Shown piece by piece: positions 37,286 through 48,299 of a stretch of 64,000 nt of DNA (the first letter of the stretch is position 1; each line of letters begins with the position of its first letter). The translations under genes and the position numbers were made by a program. Where the stretch lies: NCBI RefSeq assembly GCF_963924675.1, contig NC_089223.1:7576881-7640880 (forward strand). Reading direction: 5' to 3'. The stretch comes from Phocoena phocoena. Taxonomy: Eukaryota; Chordata; Mammalia; Artiodactyla; Phocoenidae. The notes beneath the pieces were generated by a model. That model was given only the letters and a program-made list of their open reading frames with translations, did not search any database and was not told where the DNA came from.

Positions 37286-37515
37286 ATGGGCAATGCATGG
37301 AGATGAAAGAGGGGAATTACTGAAGTCCTGGGAATTGGGAGGGTGAGAAGGAAGTTCATATGCAGAGTCAGTGAAGGGAAATACTTCACACAAATATGTT
37401 TGATTGATTTCTTCTTCACTCCTTCTCACTCAACCATCACAGCTAACACAACTGAAGTTAAATTTTCGGTTTGACTTTTAACTTTTGACTAGTTTACATT
37501 TAAAACTCCCGTGGA

Positions 37516-38226
37516 CAATGTTAGTTGATGTAGCCACTATGGAAAACAGTATGGAGGTTCCTCAAAAAAACTGAAAATAGAGATGCCATATGATCCAGCA
37601 ATCCCACTCCTGGGCATACATCCAGACAAAACCATAATTCAAAAACTGACAATATTCATTGCAGTACTATTTACAATAGCCAGGACATGGAAGCAACCTA
37701 AGTGTCCATTGACAGATGAATGGATAAAGAAGATGTGGCACATATACACAATGGAATATTACTCAGCTGTAAAAAAAGAATGAAACAATGCCCTTTGCAG
37801 CTACCTGGATGGACCTAGAGATTATGATACTAAGTGAAGTTAAGTCAGAAAGAAAAATACCGTATGATATCACTTATATGTGGAATCTAAAATATGACAC
37901 AAATGAACTTACCTACGAAACAGAAACAGACTCACAGACACAGAGAACAGACTTGTCATCGCCAAGCGGGGTGGAGGTTGGGGAGGGATGGAGTGGGAGA
38001 CTGGGGTTAGTAGATGCAAACTATTATATATAGAATGGATAAACAAGGTTCTACTGTATAGCACAGGGAACTATATTCAATATCCTGGGATAAACCATAA
38101 TGGAAAAAAATATAGAAAAGAATGTGTGTGTATATATATGTATGTATAACTGAATCATTTTGCTGTACAGCAGAAATTAACGCAACATTGTAAATCAACT
38201 TCAATATACTTCAATTAAAAAAAAAA
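37516..38226 (+). mobile_element. L1 LINE, 5'-truncated 3' end
   Basis: ORF2 C-terminal end ([31 protein letters not shown]) with one frameshift near 37785, then the full 3' UTR and A tail. Confidence 0.9.
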
Positions 38227-38313
38227 ACCTCCCACAGAGTACATTTATTAACACAACCTCCAGTTAGAGCCCTTTTTTTTCACTAAGCTATTTTTATTAG
38301 TTTATTCAACAGT

Positions 38314-38853
38314 TGGGGAGTGAGAAAAGTGTTCTCTACCGTTCTAGGTTCTTGTAGTTGGTCTAGGAATTAAATTGGCATGAGACAGATTAACAGGAAA
38401 AAAAAGGAAATTTAATTTTGTACATACAGGACCTCTAAAAGAATATGAGGCCCAAGGACAAGTTAGGCAATTGAGGCTTATACGCCATCTGAGATAAGGA
38501 AAAGGGGGTAGGGACTTCAAATGGGAAGAAGGCAATTCACATGGAGATGGAAAAGCAAATGTTTGGTAACCAAATGTTTGCTATTCTGTGCACAGACAAT
38601 GAGATGCAGAGAAAACTTTGGTCTCCAGGCCCTGCCAACTTCCCCCTACCACACCTAGCCCCTATTCTTTACAGATATCTCAGGTGGTAGTGTCCTTCCT
38701 GAACCAGGCCCTTTATCTAAATTCTTTTAGGCAGTTAAGGGGGAGGTAAAAAAGACTTCCTGAGCCTTTTATTTCTTAAAAACAATCAGCCCCCAATAAT
38801 TCTCAAGCCGTGGAGACACATTTCAGGGTAGGAGGTTTTGTTCCCCTAAACCA
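38314..38853 (-). mobile_element. Class I ERV LTR, solo, reverse orientation
   Basis: Read in reverse it starts TGGTTTAGGGGAAC and ends CACTCCCCA. It shares the TTCCTGTTAATCTGTCT motif with the LTRs at 2779 and 9759, so it belongs to a related group. TSD not clear. Confidence 0.6.
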
Positions 38854-38855
38854 CA

Positions 38856-39115
38856 AATATTTATTGAGCATCTATTATGTGCCAAGAACTAAGCATTAGG
38901 ATACACACTGTAATAACAAAGACCCCATCCTCGGGAAGCTTACATTCTAATGAAGCCAGATAATAAATATGTACATAAATGTATCAAGAAGGTCATTTCG
39001 GATAGTGGTATGTCCTACAGGAAGTCACATAACGTAATGGGAGGTTTCCTTGAGGAGATACCATTTTAGCTGAAAACTGAAAAATAAGTAAGAGCCAGCC
39101 ATGCAAAGACCTGAG
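38856..39115 (-). repeat. L2 LINE 3' end
   Basis: TTATTGAGCATCTATTATGT and AGCTTACATTCTAATGAAG, reversed L2 3' end. Confidence 0.75.
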
Positions 39116-39404
39116 GGTAGGAGGGTTTTTTCCTTTCATTGAGGTAAAATATCTAAAACCAAAATTTACCATTTTTAAGGGCAGAGTTTTGTGACATGAA
39201 GGACATCCACGTTGTTGTGCAACCATCACCACCATCATCTCCAGGACTTTTTTCATTTTCCCAAACTGAAACTCTGTCCCCATTAGGCAGTAACTGCTCA
39301 CTTCACTCTCCTACTGGTGGCAGCCACCATTCTACTTTCTGTTTCTATGAATTTGACCACTATAGGTACCGCATATAAGTGAAATCATACAATATTTGTC
39401 TTTT

Positions 39405-39758
39405 TAAAATAAAGTTATTTATTTATTTCCGGCCGCGTTGGGTCTTCGTTGCTGCGTGCACCCTGTGTGCGGGCTTCCTCTAGTTGCAGCGAAAGGGGGC
39501 TACTCTTCGTTGCGGGGCTCGGGCTTCTCACTGTGGTGGCTTCTCTTGTTGCAGAGCATGGGCTCTAGGTGTGCGGGCTTCAGCAGTCATGGCATTCGCA
39601 GTAGTTGTGGCTCGCGGGCTCTAGAGCACAGGTTCAGTAGTTGTGTTGCATGGGCTTAGTAGCCCCGAGGCATGTGGGATCTTCCCCGACCAGGGCTCGA
39701 ACCCATGTCCCCTGCACTGGCAGGATGATTCCTAACCACTGCGCCACCAGGGAAGTCC
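39405..39758 (-). mobile_element. CHR SINE, long subtype
   Basis: TTATTTATTTCCGGCCGCG start; CCACCAGGGAAGTCCCA end. Imperfect TSD ACAATATTTGTC / ACAGTATCTGTC. Confidence 0.92.
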
Positions 39759-40944
39759 CACAGTATCTGTCCTTTGATAACTGGTATATTTCACTTAGCA
39801 CAATGTCATCATGATTCATCTATGCTGCAGAATGTGTCAACATTTTTAAGGCAGAAATACTTTTCCATTGTATACATATACCCCATTTTGTGGTATTCAT
39901 CGGTCAATGGACCCTTGGTTTGCTTCCACCTTTTGACTACCGTGCATCGTGCTACTGTGAATATGGGTGTACAAATATCTGTTTGAGTGCCCTCCTTCAA
40001 TTCTTTTGGTATATAACCCAGAAGTGCAATTGCTGGATCATATGGGAACTCTGTTTAATTTGAGACAGAGTTTTCCATACTGTTTTCCATACAGTTTTCC
40101 AAACTGTTTTCCATAGCAGGTACACCATTTTACAGTCCTACTAGCAAAGCACAAAGGTTCCAGTTTCTCCACATCTATGCCAATACTTGTTGTTTTCCTG
40201 TTTTTTTTTAATTAGGGCCATCCTAGTGGGTATGAAGTGATATCTCGTGGTTTTGACTTTACATTTCTCTAATGATTAGTGGTGTTGAACATCTTTTCAT
40301 GTGCTTATTGGCCATTTGTATATCTTCTCTGGAGAAATGTCTCTTCAAGTCCTTTACCCTTTTTAAATTGGGTTGTTTGGCTTTTATTGCTATTGAGCTG
40401 TAAGAGTTCTTTATATCCTAGATATTAACCCCTCATCAGATATACGATTTGCAAATATTTTTCTGCCATTCTGTGGGTTGTCTTTTTACTCTCTTAATAA
40501 TGTCTTTTGATGAATAAAACTTTAAAATTTTGATGAAGTCCAATTTATCTAGTTTTTTTTTGTTGCTGCCTGTGCTTTTGGTGTCATATTCAAGAAATCA
40601 CTGCCAATCCAATGTCATGAGCTCTTCCCCTATGTCCTCATCTAAGAATTTTACACATTTAGCTCTTATGTTTGGGTCTTTGATGCATTTTAACTTAATT
40701 TTTGTATATGGTATAAGATAAGGGTCTAACTTAATTCTTTTGCATGTGGATATCCAGTTTTCCCAGCACCATTTGTTGGAAAGGCTGTCTTTTCCCCACT
40801 GAATGGTCTTGGTACCTCTGCAGAAAATCATTTGACCCTATATATGAGAGTTTATTTCTGGGCTCTCTCTTCTGTTCCATTGGTCTGTATGTCTTTATGC
40901 CAACACCACAGTTTCAATTACTGTAGCTTTGCTGAGGGTAGAGG

Positions 40945-41074
40945 TTTTATTGTTTGTTTTTGGGGGGCTGCACCACACGGCTTACGGGATCCTAGTTCCC
41001 TGACCAGGGATTGAACCGGTACCCCGGGAACTGAGAGCGCCAAGTCTTAACCACTGGACTGCCAGGGAATTCCC
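40945..41074 (-). mobile_element. CHR SINE, short subtype
   Basis: GGGGGGCTGCACCACACGGC start, CTGCCAGGGAATTCCC end. TSD GAGGGTAGAG on both sides. Confidence 0.9.
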
Positions 41075-41123
41075 GAGGGTAGAGTTTTAAATCAGAGACC
41101 ACAGCAATTCCAAAGAACTAGAG

Positions 41124-42140
41124 CAGGGAATTGGCAAAATTTTTTCTGTAAAAGGAAAGACAGTAAACATTTTGGGTTTCACAGGCCATGTGGTCTCTGT
41201 CACAATTACTCTACCCTGCTACTGTAGCACTAAAGTAGCCATAGATAATACATAATCAAATGGGTGTGGCTGTGTTCTAATAAAACTTTATAAAAATAAG
41301 TGGAAAGAGATTCGCAAAATCATTAACCATCAGGGAAATGCAAAACAAAACCACAATGAGCTATCACCTCACACCTGTCACAAATAACAAGAGGTGGAGA
41401 GGGTGTGGGGAAAAGGGAACCCTCCTTCACTGTTGGTGGGAATGTAAATTGGAGCAGTCACTGTGGAGAACAGTATGGAGAGTTCTCAAAAAACTAAAAA
41501 TAGAACTATCATATGACCCAGCAATTCCACTGATGGGTATATATGCAAAAAACCCCCAAAACCCTAATTCAAAACGATACATGCAAAAAAACACAAAAAA
41601 AACAAAAACCGATACATGCACCCCAGGGTTCATAGCAGCATTCTGTACAATTGCCAACGTATAGAAGCAACCTAAGTGTCCCTCAACAGATGGATCGAAA
41701 AAGAAGATGTGGTGTATATATGTAGAATGGAATACTATTCATTCATTAAAAAGAATGAAATTTTGCCATTTGCATCAACGTGGATGGACTTGGAGGGCAT
41801 TTTGCTAAGTGAAATAAGTCAGACAGAGAAAGACAAATACTGTATTATATCATTTATATGTGGAATCTAAACAATACAACAAACTAGTGAATATAACAGA
41901 AAAGAAGTAGACTAACAGGTATAGAGAACAAATTAGTGGTTACCAGTGGGGAGAGGGAAGGGGGGGCAATACAGGAGGAGGGGATTACAAAAAGGGGGGT
42001 TATTATGGGATATATGAAATCATCTGTGTGAAACTTTCGAAAACTGTGAAGCACTACAGAATTTAAAGAATACTTCATTCAATAAAAAAAATAGGTGGCA
42101 AGACAAATTTGCCCCAAGGGCAGTAGTCTGAAACCCTCTG
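41124..42140 (+). mobile_element. hAT-type miniature element split by L1
   Basis: Left part 41124-41303 starts CAGGGAATTGGCAAA; right part 42099-42140 ends GTAGTCTGAAACCCTCTG, giving CAGRGGG-type terminal inverted repeats. Family name not recalled. Confidence 0.6.
41304..42086 (+). mobile_element. L1 LINE, 5'-truncated 3' end
   Basis: ORF2 C-terminal text ([34 protein letters not shown]) with an ORF2 frameshift near 41600, plus 3' UTR. TSD AAAAATAAGTGG / AAAAATAGGTGG. Confidence 0.9.
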
Positions 42141-42164
42141 GACTGGTGGTCACAGCTGGGCATT

Positions 42165-42425
42165 TTCAAAGGCCTTAAGGAAGGCCAGTGTGATAAGAAC
42201 AAAGATGAGAGAGAAGGGAGATGAGGTTGGAGAGGTATACAGGGGCCAGATCACATAGACGCTTGTTGACCACAAGGAGGATTTGATTTATTCTCCCTCA
42301 TCCATTCACCTACCGAACATCCATCAAAGACCTACTAGGAGTTAGGGGCTGGGACTACATAGAAGTTAGGCTCAGTCCTCAGCCTCCTGGAGCTTCGATG
42401 GAGAGAAGAGGCATAAGCGAAGGAG
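42165..42425 (-). repeat. L2 LINE fragments
   Basis: GGGCCAGATCACATAGACGC then TTCACCTACCGAACATCCAT ... CTCCTGGAGCTTCGATGG; two reversed L2 segments. Confidence 0.6.
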
Positions 42426-42429
42426 GTTT

Positions 42430-42815
42430 AACACAGTATCACACTTCCTTTCCGAGTCATGGCGTACGCTCCATTCCATCACCTGAACCATGGGATTCCT
42501 GCTCTGAGCTTTACTCTACTGCCTTCGTTTGAGCCTTTATTAATTCTCTCCATGACGGTTGCAACAGTCTATTTAAACAGCTCTCTGCCTGTAGTCTAAC
42601 CTTTTCCCAAACTGGCCTCCATACTGCAGCAGGAGACACTTCTAAAATGCAATTCTGATTGCACTCCCCAGCTTCAAACTACATTGATGTCTTCCGTCGC
42701 CGTCAGAGTTAAGTTCAAGCTTTTAAGATGACATGTAAAGCCTTGTGTGATCGGGCCCTTGCCAATTTCTCATCATCATCTGCTCTCTATCCCCTCGGTG
42801 GGAAGCGCTAGCTGA
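42430..42815 (+). repeat. L2 LINE fragment
   Basis: AAAATGCAATTCTGATTGCA, TTAAGTTCAAGCTTTTAAG and AAAGCCTTGTGTGATCGGGC match L2 ORF2 3' text. Confidence 0.7.
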
Positions 42816-43011
42816 CAGCTCAGGACATCTACTTATACACGCGTAAGAACATGTGTAACTCATGATTAAGTCCTGGGGTAACATCTACATCAAAGAACAA
42901 CATTTGATACCTGCTCACGCAATATCTTCTTGCTGTTGGTGTTTCTACTATAAAGTATAATTATGAATTGAGCAAGACTTAGAAATAATAAGAGCAAAGA
43001 CACATAGAGAT

Positions 43012-43215
43012 AGTCTGTGCCTGGCACTGTTAAGTCATTTAATCCTCACAACCACCATATGAGGTAGGTGGTATCATTGTCTCCATTTTACAGATTAGGA
43101 AACTGAGGCACAGAATGGTTAAGTCCCCCAGGATCGCACAGCTTATAAGTGTGATGGCATCAATATTCAAACCCAGGAATTCTGACTCTATAATCTCTGT
43201 TGTTCAGCACACAAA
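43012..43215 (-). repeat. MIR SINE
   Basis: Well preserved reversed MIR: ATTTAATCCTCACAACCACC, TTTTACAGATTAGGAAACTG, GATCGCACAGCTTATAAGT. Confidence 0.85.
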
Positions 43216-43279
43216 GCCTCCTCACTAAACCATAAATATGTTCTTTAAAAATACTGACCGAAGCTATGCCTGTAGTCTA

Positions 43280-43460
43280 AAAGCATGGTCTCTGGATGGT
43301 AGCATTCAAATCACCTGGGAGCTATTAGACATGCGAATTCTCAGGCCTGGGCCCTGACCTACTGAATCAGATCTCTGAAGTTAGGGCCCAGGAATCTGAG
43401 TTTTAGCAAGCTCCCCAGGTGATTTTCAATCACAATAAAGTCTGCAAAGCCCTGCTCTAA
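43280..43460 (+). repeat. MER5A hAT miniature element
   Basis: AAATCACCTGGGAGCTATTA, TACTGAATCAGATCTCTGAA and CTCCCCAGGTGATTTTCAAT follow MER5A order. Confidence 0.75.
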
Positions 43461-43689
43461 AATGTTTATTCCTAGGGAGTAGAGGCGCTCATGGATGCAA
43501 AGGTTATGACAAACGTGGATAATTCTGACAATCCTAGAAACAGGATTCTTTTTAATGCACAAACGTTTCAAATTTTGACATTAAAAGTCAACAAATCCTA
43601 GCAGAGAACAATAACGGTTGTCATAGGTTTTGAGAGGATGCTTGACAGGATGAAGAAAAGTACAGGATAAACCTGAACTTACAGCAAAC

Positions 43690-43865
43690 GGCCAAATTTC
43701 AGTCCAACACACCTACTAACCAGCTGTGTGACTTTTCAGAAATTGCTTAATTGGAGCCTCAGTTTCTTCACTGACAGGTAAAATTAATAATCCCCTTGAC
43801 GTGTACCCCATGATGGCTGTGAAAAATCAAGCAGGGTGAGATATGTGACAAAGCTTTGTGTGGAA
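43690..43865 (+). repeat. MIR SINE fragment
   Basis: CCAGCTGTGTGACTTTTCAG then GAGCCTCAGTTTCTTCACTG. Confidence 0.7.
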
Positions 43866-44516
43866 GGATAGCGTGTTGATCTTTTCTGCTGTATCTGTTT
43901 ACAAAAGAATATACGCATTTTCCCTTCTGCTCAGGAAATGGATAGGATTTTGAGTCACTTGCAGTGACTGAAGAGATCCCTACTTTCTTTAGTGAAGGTT
44001 GCAGGAGATAACACAGCCGGAATGAGGGGTTGCTCCAGGCTTAGAAAGTCAGGGAAGTGGCCTCACCTGAGAGAATGGGGCCAAAGCGCTGACAGATGGT
44101 GGTAGGACTATGATCATATGTCTCTAAACTCATCTGTAGCTTTACAATTTCTCCCCCCATAGAAGTTCATGAAGGCTTAGCTTAGGCTGATACTCAGGCC
44201 TGCGCGCTTCTTACTGCCTATCAGTGTGGTCTGCTTTGGTGTGGGCTCTTTACAGCAGCTTCTGTTTTGATGAGTCAGCGTTTGTGCCAAGTAAGTTGTT
44301 AAAATTTTAAGCAACACCTCCATTATGCTCCATAATGGAAAGGAATGTTATTTGACGTTTATGTCAAACAGAAGCAACACCCCTCGGTCTGGGATGGTTT
44401 AATGGATTCATACTGAGCCTCACCAGGCCTGTTCACGCCACTGACCTTTGATTCCATTGACTGTCCTTGACTCAATGACAAATAGTTCCAGCATGTTCAT
44501 CAAAAATGCAATTTTA
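43866..44516. other. Unique sequence with motif-rich patch
   Basis: Repeat-free. Holds a perfect NF-E2/MARE-type site at 44270-44280 and two short dyads (CATTATG/CATAATG and TTGAC/GTCAA) at 44324-44370. No exon seen. Confidence 0.45.
44270..44280 (-). promoter_or_regulatory. NF-E2/small-Maf type motif
   Basis: The minus strand reads CGCTGACTCAT, a full match to YGCTGASTCAY. No transcript start is known nearby, so function is unproven. Confidence 0.3.
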
Positions 44517-44723
44517 GGGCTTCCCTGGTGGCGCAGTGGTTGAGAGTCCGCCTGCCGATGCAGGGGACGCGGGTTCGTGCCCCGGTCCGGGAAGATCCCA
44601 CATGCCGCGGAGCGGCTGGGCCCGTGAGCCATGGCCGCTGAGGCTGCGCGTCTGGAGCCTGTGCTCCGCAACAGGAGAGGCCACAACAGCGAGAGGCCCG
44701 CGTACCGCAAAAAAAAACAAAAA
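44517..44723 (+). mobile_element. CHR SINE, GC-rich type
   Basis: Complete; exact TSD AAAAATGCAATTTTA at 44502-44516 and about 44724-44737. Confidence 0.95.
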
Positions 44724-46894
44724 AAAAATGCAATTTTAAATTTACCTATTCTGTCTCAAGCACATTTTTCTAGCTGAGGAAGACGCGAGCTACTGCTCTA
44801 GAAAAACTCCCATGCATGTGAGGGAAAGAAATCTATTATCACGCTGGGGTTTCTTGTGTTCACTTTGCACACCTGACTTCCCTGGCCACAACTTGCCTTT
44901 CTTTCCCTTTTCTTCTTCCATTGTTTGTTTCTCCCCTCAAGAGGCACAGAATAGGCACCCTCCCTGTTATTCATTTTTTGCCCTCTTGGCTTGTGGCTTT
45001 CGGATTAAAAGCAACTTTCTGATAAATATGTATCATTTAGGACAGGGGGGCTGCTCGATTTAAAGAGGAACACTCTCACAAGAAGAGAAAACACATCAAT
45101 CATATTCCATACTCCAACTGACTTTAAACTGCATCACAGATTCGCACGCTCTACAATCTTCACCTCCAAATGGTAGGAGGAAGACACCAGTTATTTTTCT
45201 AGGTGTGTCATTTTCGAATGAAGCTGAAACGTTCAAACGACCGCTAGCTACCCCAGTTAAGGCACGATGTGGATACTTATTCCCCAAAATTGCAAAAATG
45301 TTTCTGGCTCTGCTCAAAGTGACCCATGCGGTCTAAGGAGCAGACCAACATCCTCTCTCACTTGGGGTGACGTGGCTTACCACATCTAGGAACTATTTAA
45401 CACAACCCCCCAAACTCTGAGACTGTCCATCAAAGCAGGTACAACCTGGGCACAGTGGTGTCTGATTTTCCTCCCAGGCACTCTACATAAATCATGTGCT
45501 CAGCCAAATGCCTTCATTCTGCCAGCATCTCCCAACCCCTTTCCCCCAAAAGCAAGAAACCGAGAGGGTGTTAGCCGTTGTTACCCGTGGTTCATGGGCC
45601 AGCAGCACTGAGGTCACCTGGGAACGTGTCAGATATGCAGAGTCTCAGGCCCACTGAATTCTGCCGCTTTTTAACAACATCTCCAGGTGATTCATACACA
45701 CATTCAAGTACGAGAAGTACTGGTTTAATTGACACACTTGTTAAAAGCACATACCAAAAGAGGATCAAGATTCTCCACTCAGTGTGAACATTTGAAAAAA
45801 ACAAAAACAAACAACTCACCTCCGTTATGATCTGTGATGCTGGAAGGAAAGCACCTTGGTAGAGAGGCAGTGGTGATACTGAGAAGATTTGGACTATTGT
45901 GGGCTTTCCCACAGAGACTTCAACCAAGGTCCGTGTCTATTAAAGTCCAGGAGCTTCCCTTCCTTCCAGCTCTCAAGGTGCAAGAGGAAGCACCAGAGAG
46001 GAAACTTACCAGCTCCCGGCTAGGTCTTCCAACTACCAGAAAGACTGAGGCTTTCCAAGTAAGCTAGCCGTGGGATAATGTCCAGTTCTCCTATCTCCTT
46101 GAGTTCCTTTTTTCTCCACTGTTAGCTGGTTATTAACCACATTTCCTTCTCGATCACTGGGATTCAAACAGACAACCTAATGCCTCTAACCAGCCTGGGA
46201 TCCTTTTCCGACGTTCCTGGCAAGGGGATAAAAAAGGAAGAAATTCACGTGTCAGAGAGATATTTTTATATCTTTTCCTTTGTGCAAGAGAATCCTGACG
46301 ACAGTATCTCCGACACTCACGGCAACTTTAGCAAGGATAAAAACCGATTCTAGCAAATAGTTTTGCTCTGTGTAAACTTCCTGTCTTTTGCTAGATGTGA
46401 CGTAACAGGGGCCTCCTTTCACAAGCTCTGTCTTCTAGCAAAAGAATACAAGCAGGAAGATAACACAGATTTGGAAAGGAAGTGAAAGAAACCAAAGCAC
46501 AGCCAGCATTAGGTTTCAGTGCAAAGGCCCACTAGAGATTTGAAGAGAAGAACTATATTTGGAACCCGCTATCCTTCTAATGTTCTTTTCTAAACCAGAA
46601 GTATAACAGGAAGTTAAGGTTGTATTAAATAGGCATTTCAGATTCCGAAAACATGAAGGATGTCGAGTGACAAAATCTGACACATACTAAGAGCTTCTGG
46701 CTCCACTCTTTACCACCCGTGACCAGTTTTTTGATCCAAGGCTTCTCAACATAAAATGGTGGTTAACAATAGTGCTTTCCTTAGAGAGCTGGAATGACAA
46801 TATCGTGAGATACGTGAAACGCCGATTACTGAACTCGCCTTGCTGGAAGTCCTCTTTATAGTCAAGTCACTATCCTGATTTTCCTCTCTACCGT
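44724..46894. other. Mostly unique sequence, repeat-poor
   Basis: About 2.1 kb with only one small MER5A-like fragment (45590-45720), unusual in this window. Read for exons; the only splice-like pair is the 20 bp segment at 45820-45839. Confidence 0.5.
45590..45720 (+). repeat. MER5A-like fragment
   Basis: GGTCACCTGGGAACGTGTCA, GGCCCACTGAATTCTGC and CATCTCCAGGTGATTCATA. Confidence 0.55.
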
Positions 46895-46945
46895 GCATAC
46901 CTAAGCACAGCTCAGGCAGTCAATAAATATTTATTGAAATGAAAT
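46895..46945 (+). repeat. L2 LINE 3' tip
   Basis: CTCAGGCAGTCAATAAATAT then TTATTGAAATGAAATG. Confidence 0.5.
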
Positions 46946-46983
46946 GCAAGCTGTTAAGAAATTCCATCTATTTCTTTTTTTCT

Positions 46984-47289
46984 TTTCTTTTTAAAATTTA
47001 TTTATTTATATTTAAAAATTCTTTTGGCTGCATTGGGTCATCGTTGCTGCGCGCAGGCTTTCTCTAGTTGCGGAGAGCGGGGGCTACTCTTCATTGCGGT
47101 GCACAGGCTTCTCATTGCGGTGGCTTCTCTTGTTGCGGAGAACGGGCTCTAGGGCATGTGGGCTTCTGTAGCTGTGATGCACGGGCTTAGTTGCTCCCTG
47201 GCATGTGGGATCTTCCCGGACCAGGGTTCGAACCCGTGTCCCCCGCATTGGCAGGCGGATTCTTAACCACTGTGCCACCAGGGAAGTCC
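46984..47289 (-). mobile_element. CHR SINE, long subtype
   Basis: TTTTGGCTGCATTGGGTC start; TSD CCATCTATTTCTTTTT on both sides. Confidence 0.93.
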
Positions 47290-47297
47290 CATCTATT

Positions 47298-47470
47298 TCT
47301 TTTTATCATTTTTATTGTGGTAAAATACATATAACATAAAATTTTAGCCATTTTTAAGTGTCTGATTCAGTGGCATTAATTACATTTACAATGTTATGTA
47401 ACCATCACCACTATCCATTTCCAAAACTTTTTCATCACCCCAAATAGAAACTCTGATCATGAAGAAATAA
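47298..47470 (-). repeat. L1 3' UTR fragment
   Basis: TTATTGTGGTAAAATACATA ... GTAACCATCACCACTATCC, an old reversed L1 end. Confidence 0.65.
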
Positions 47471-47484
47471 CTCTTCCAGGGTTC

Positions 47485-47523
47485 TTTTATTTATTTTTTT
47501 TTTTGCGGTACGTGGGCCTCTCA
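47485..47523 (-). mobile_element. CHR SINE, 3'-end fragment only
   Basis: T-run then GCGGTACGTGGGCCTCTCAC, the last ~20 bp of the GC-rich CHR type; the rest is absent. Confidence 0.75.
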
Positions 47524-47889
47524 CTTGCTTCCTAACTGATATAGATCCATGGTCGACTTAGGTAAGCTGACTGAGTAAACTCTTAGCAAAGCTCAGAGTA
47601 CCTGGGCTCAAATTCTCATGATTCCCATTTATTCCAAACAATAAACATTAGATAAGTCCTTGCTTAAGAAGTAACTGAGGCCTTTTTTCCATTGAGGTAA
47701 ATCTAAGTGCTCCCAATTTAGGAAACACATACTGCTTTTCTGAAAGAAGGTAACACAAACTTTAATTTTCAAATTCCTCCCATGTTTCATGTAACATGTA
47801 ATTTTATGTTATTAAATGTAATATTAAGACAATAGTAATTCAATATGGGGAGGAAAGGAGGAAGGGAGGAAAGGGGAGAAATTTGAACC
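47524..47889. other. Unique sequence
   Basis: AT-rich; GGAGGAAAGGAGGAAGGGAG at 47850-47875 is a purine low-complexity run. Nothing else. Confidence 0.45.
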
Positions 47890-48290
47890 TAAATATTTAC
47901 CTATAAAGGTATATGGTTAAACAAAATGGAGCGCATGCATACAACAGAATATTATACAAAAAAGAATGAGATAGAAATTTATGTACTGTCTTGACAAAGA
48001 AAGATCTCCAAGACATATTAATTATAAAAAGCAAGTTGCTAATAAACACAGGGCATATAAGTTCACTTATGTTAAAATGCACCCATGTAGACAGACACAC
48101 ACACATGCCCTCACAAAACAAAACTATGTATTTCTATATGTACCCATCTATGTATGTAATCACATAGAAAAACCTTTGGAAAGATATGACTCAAAATGGC
48201 AGCAATGTCTGGAAAGTATGGGGTTAGGAGGCGGGGATACTTTTTTGAACATATACATCTCTGTTGTTTAAAGACTTCCCACCACGTATG
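47890..48290 (+). repeat. Old L1 3' UTR fragment
   Basis: AGAATATTATACAAAAAAGA, GATCTCCAAGACATATTAAT and GAAAAACCTTTGGAAAGATA in L1ME-like order. Confidence 0.55.
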
Positions 48291-48299
48291 CATCTATTT

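Larger units (their letters stand above)
39127..41100 (-). mobile_element. Old L1 LINE 3' half, reverse orientation
   Basis: 3' UTR (39130-39390) through ORF2 C-terminal end to about 41100, interrupted by SINEs 39405-39758 and 40945-41074. No surviving frame. A local tandem of CTGTTTTCCATA-like units sits at 40069-40115. Confidence 0.82.

Noticed and set aside
40069..40115. Tandem CTGTTTTCCATA-like units
   Set aside because: Small slippage product within a dead L1; not a distinct element.
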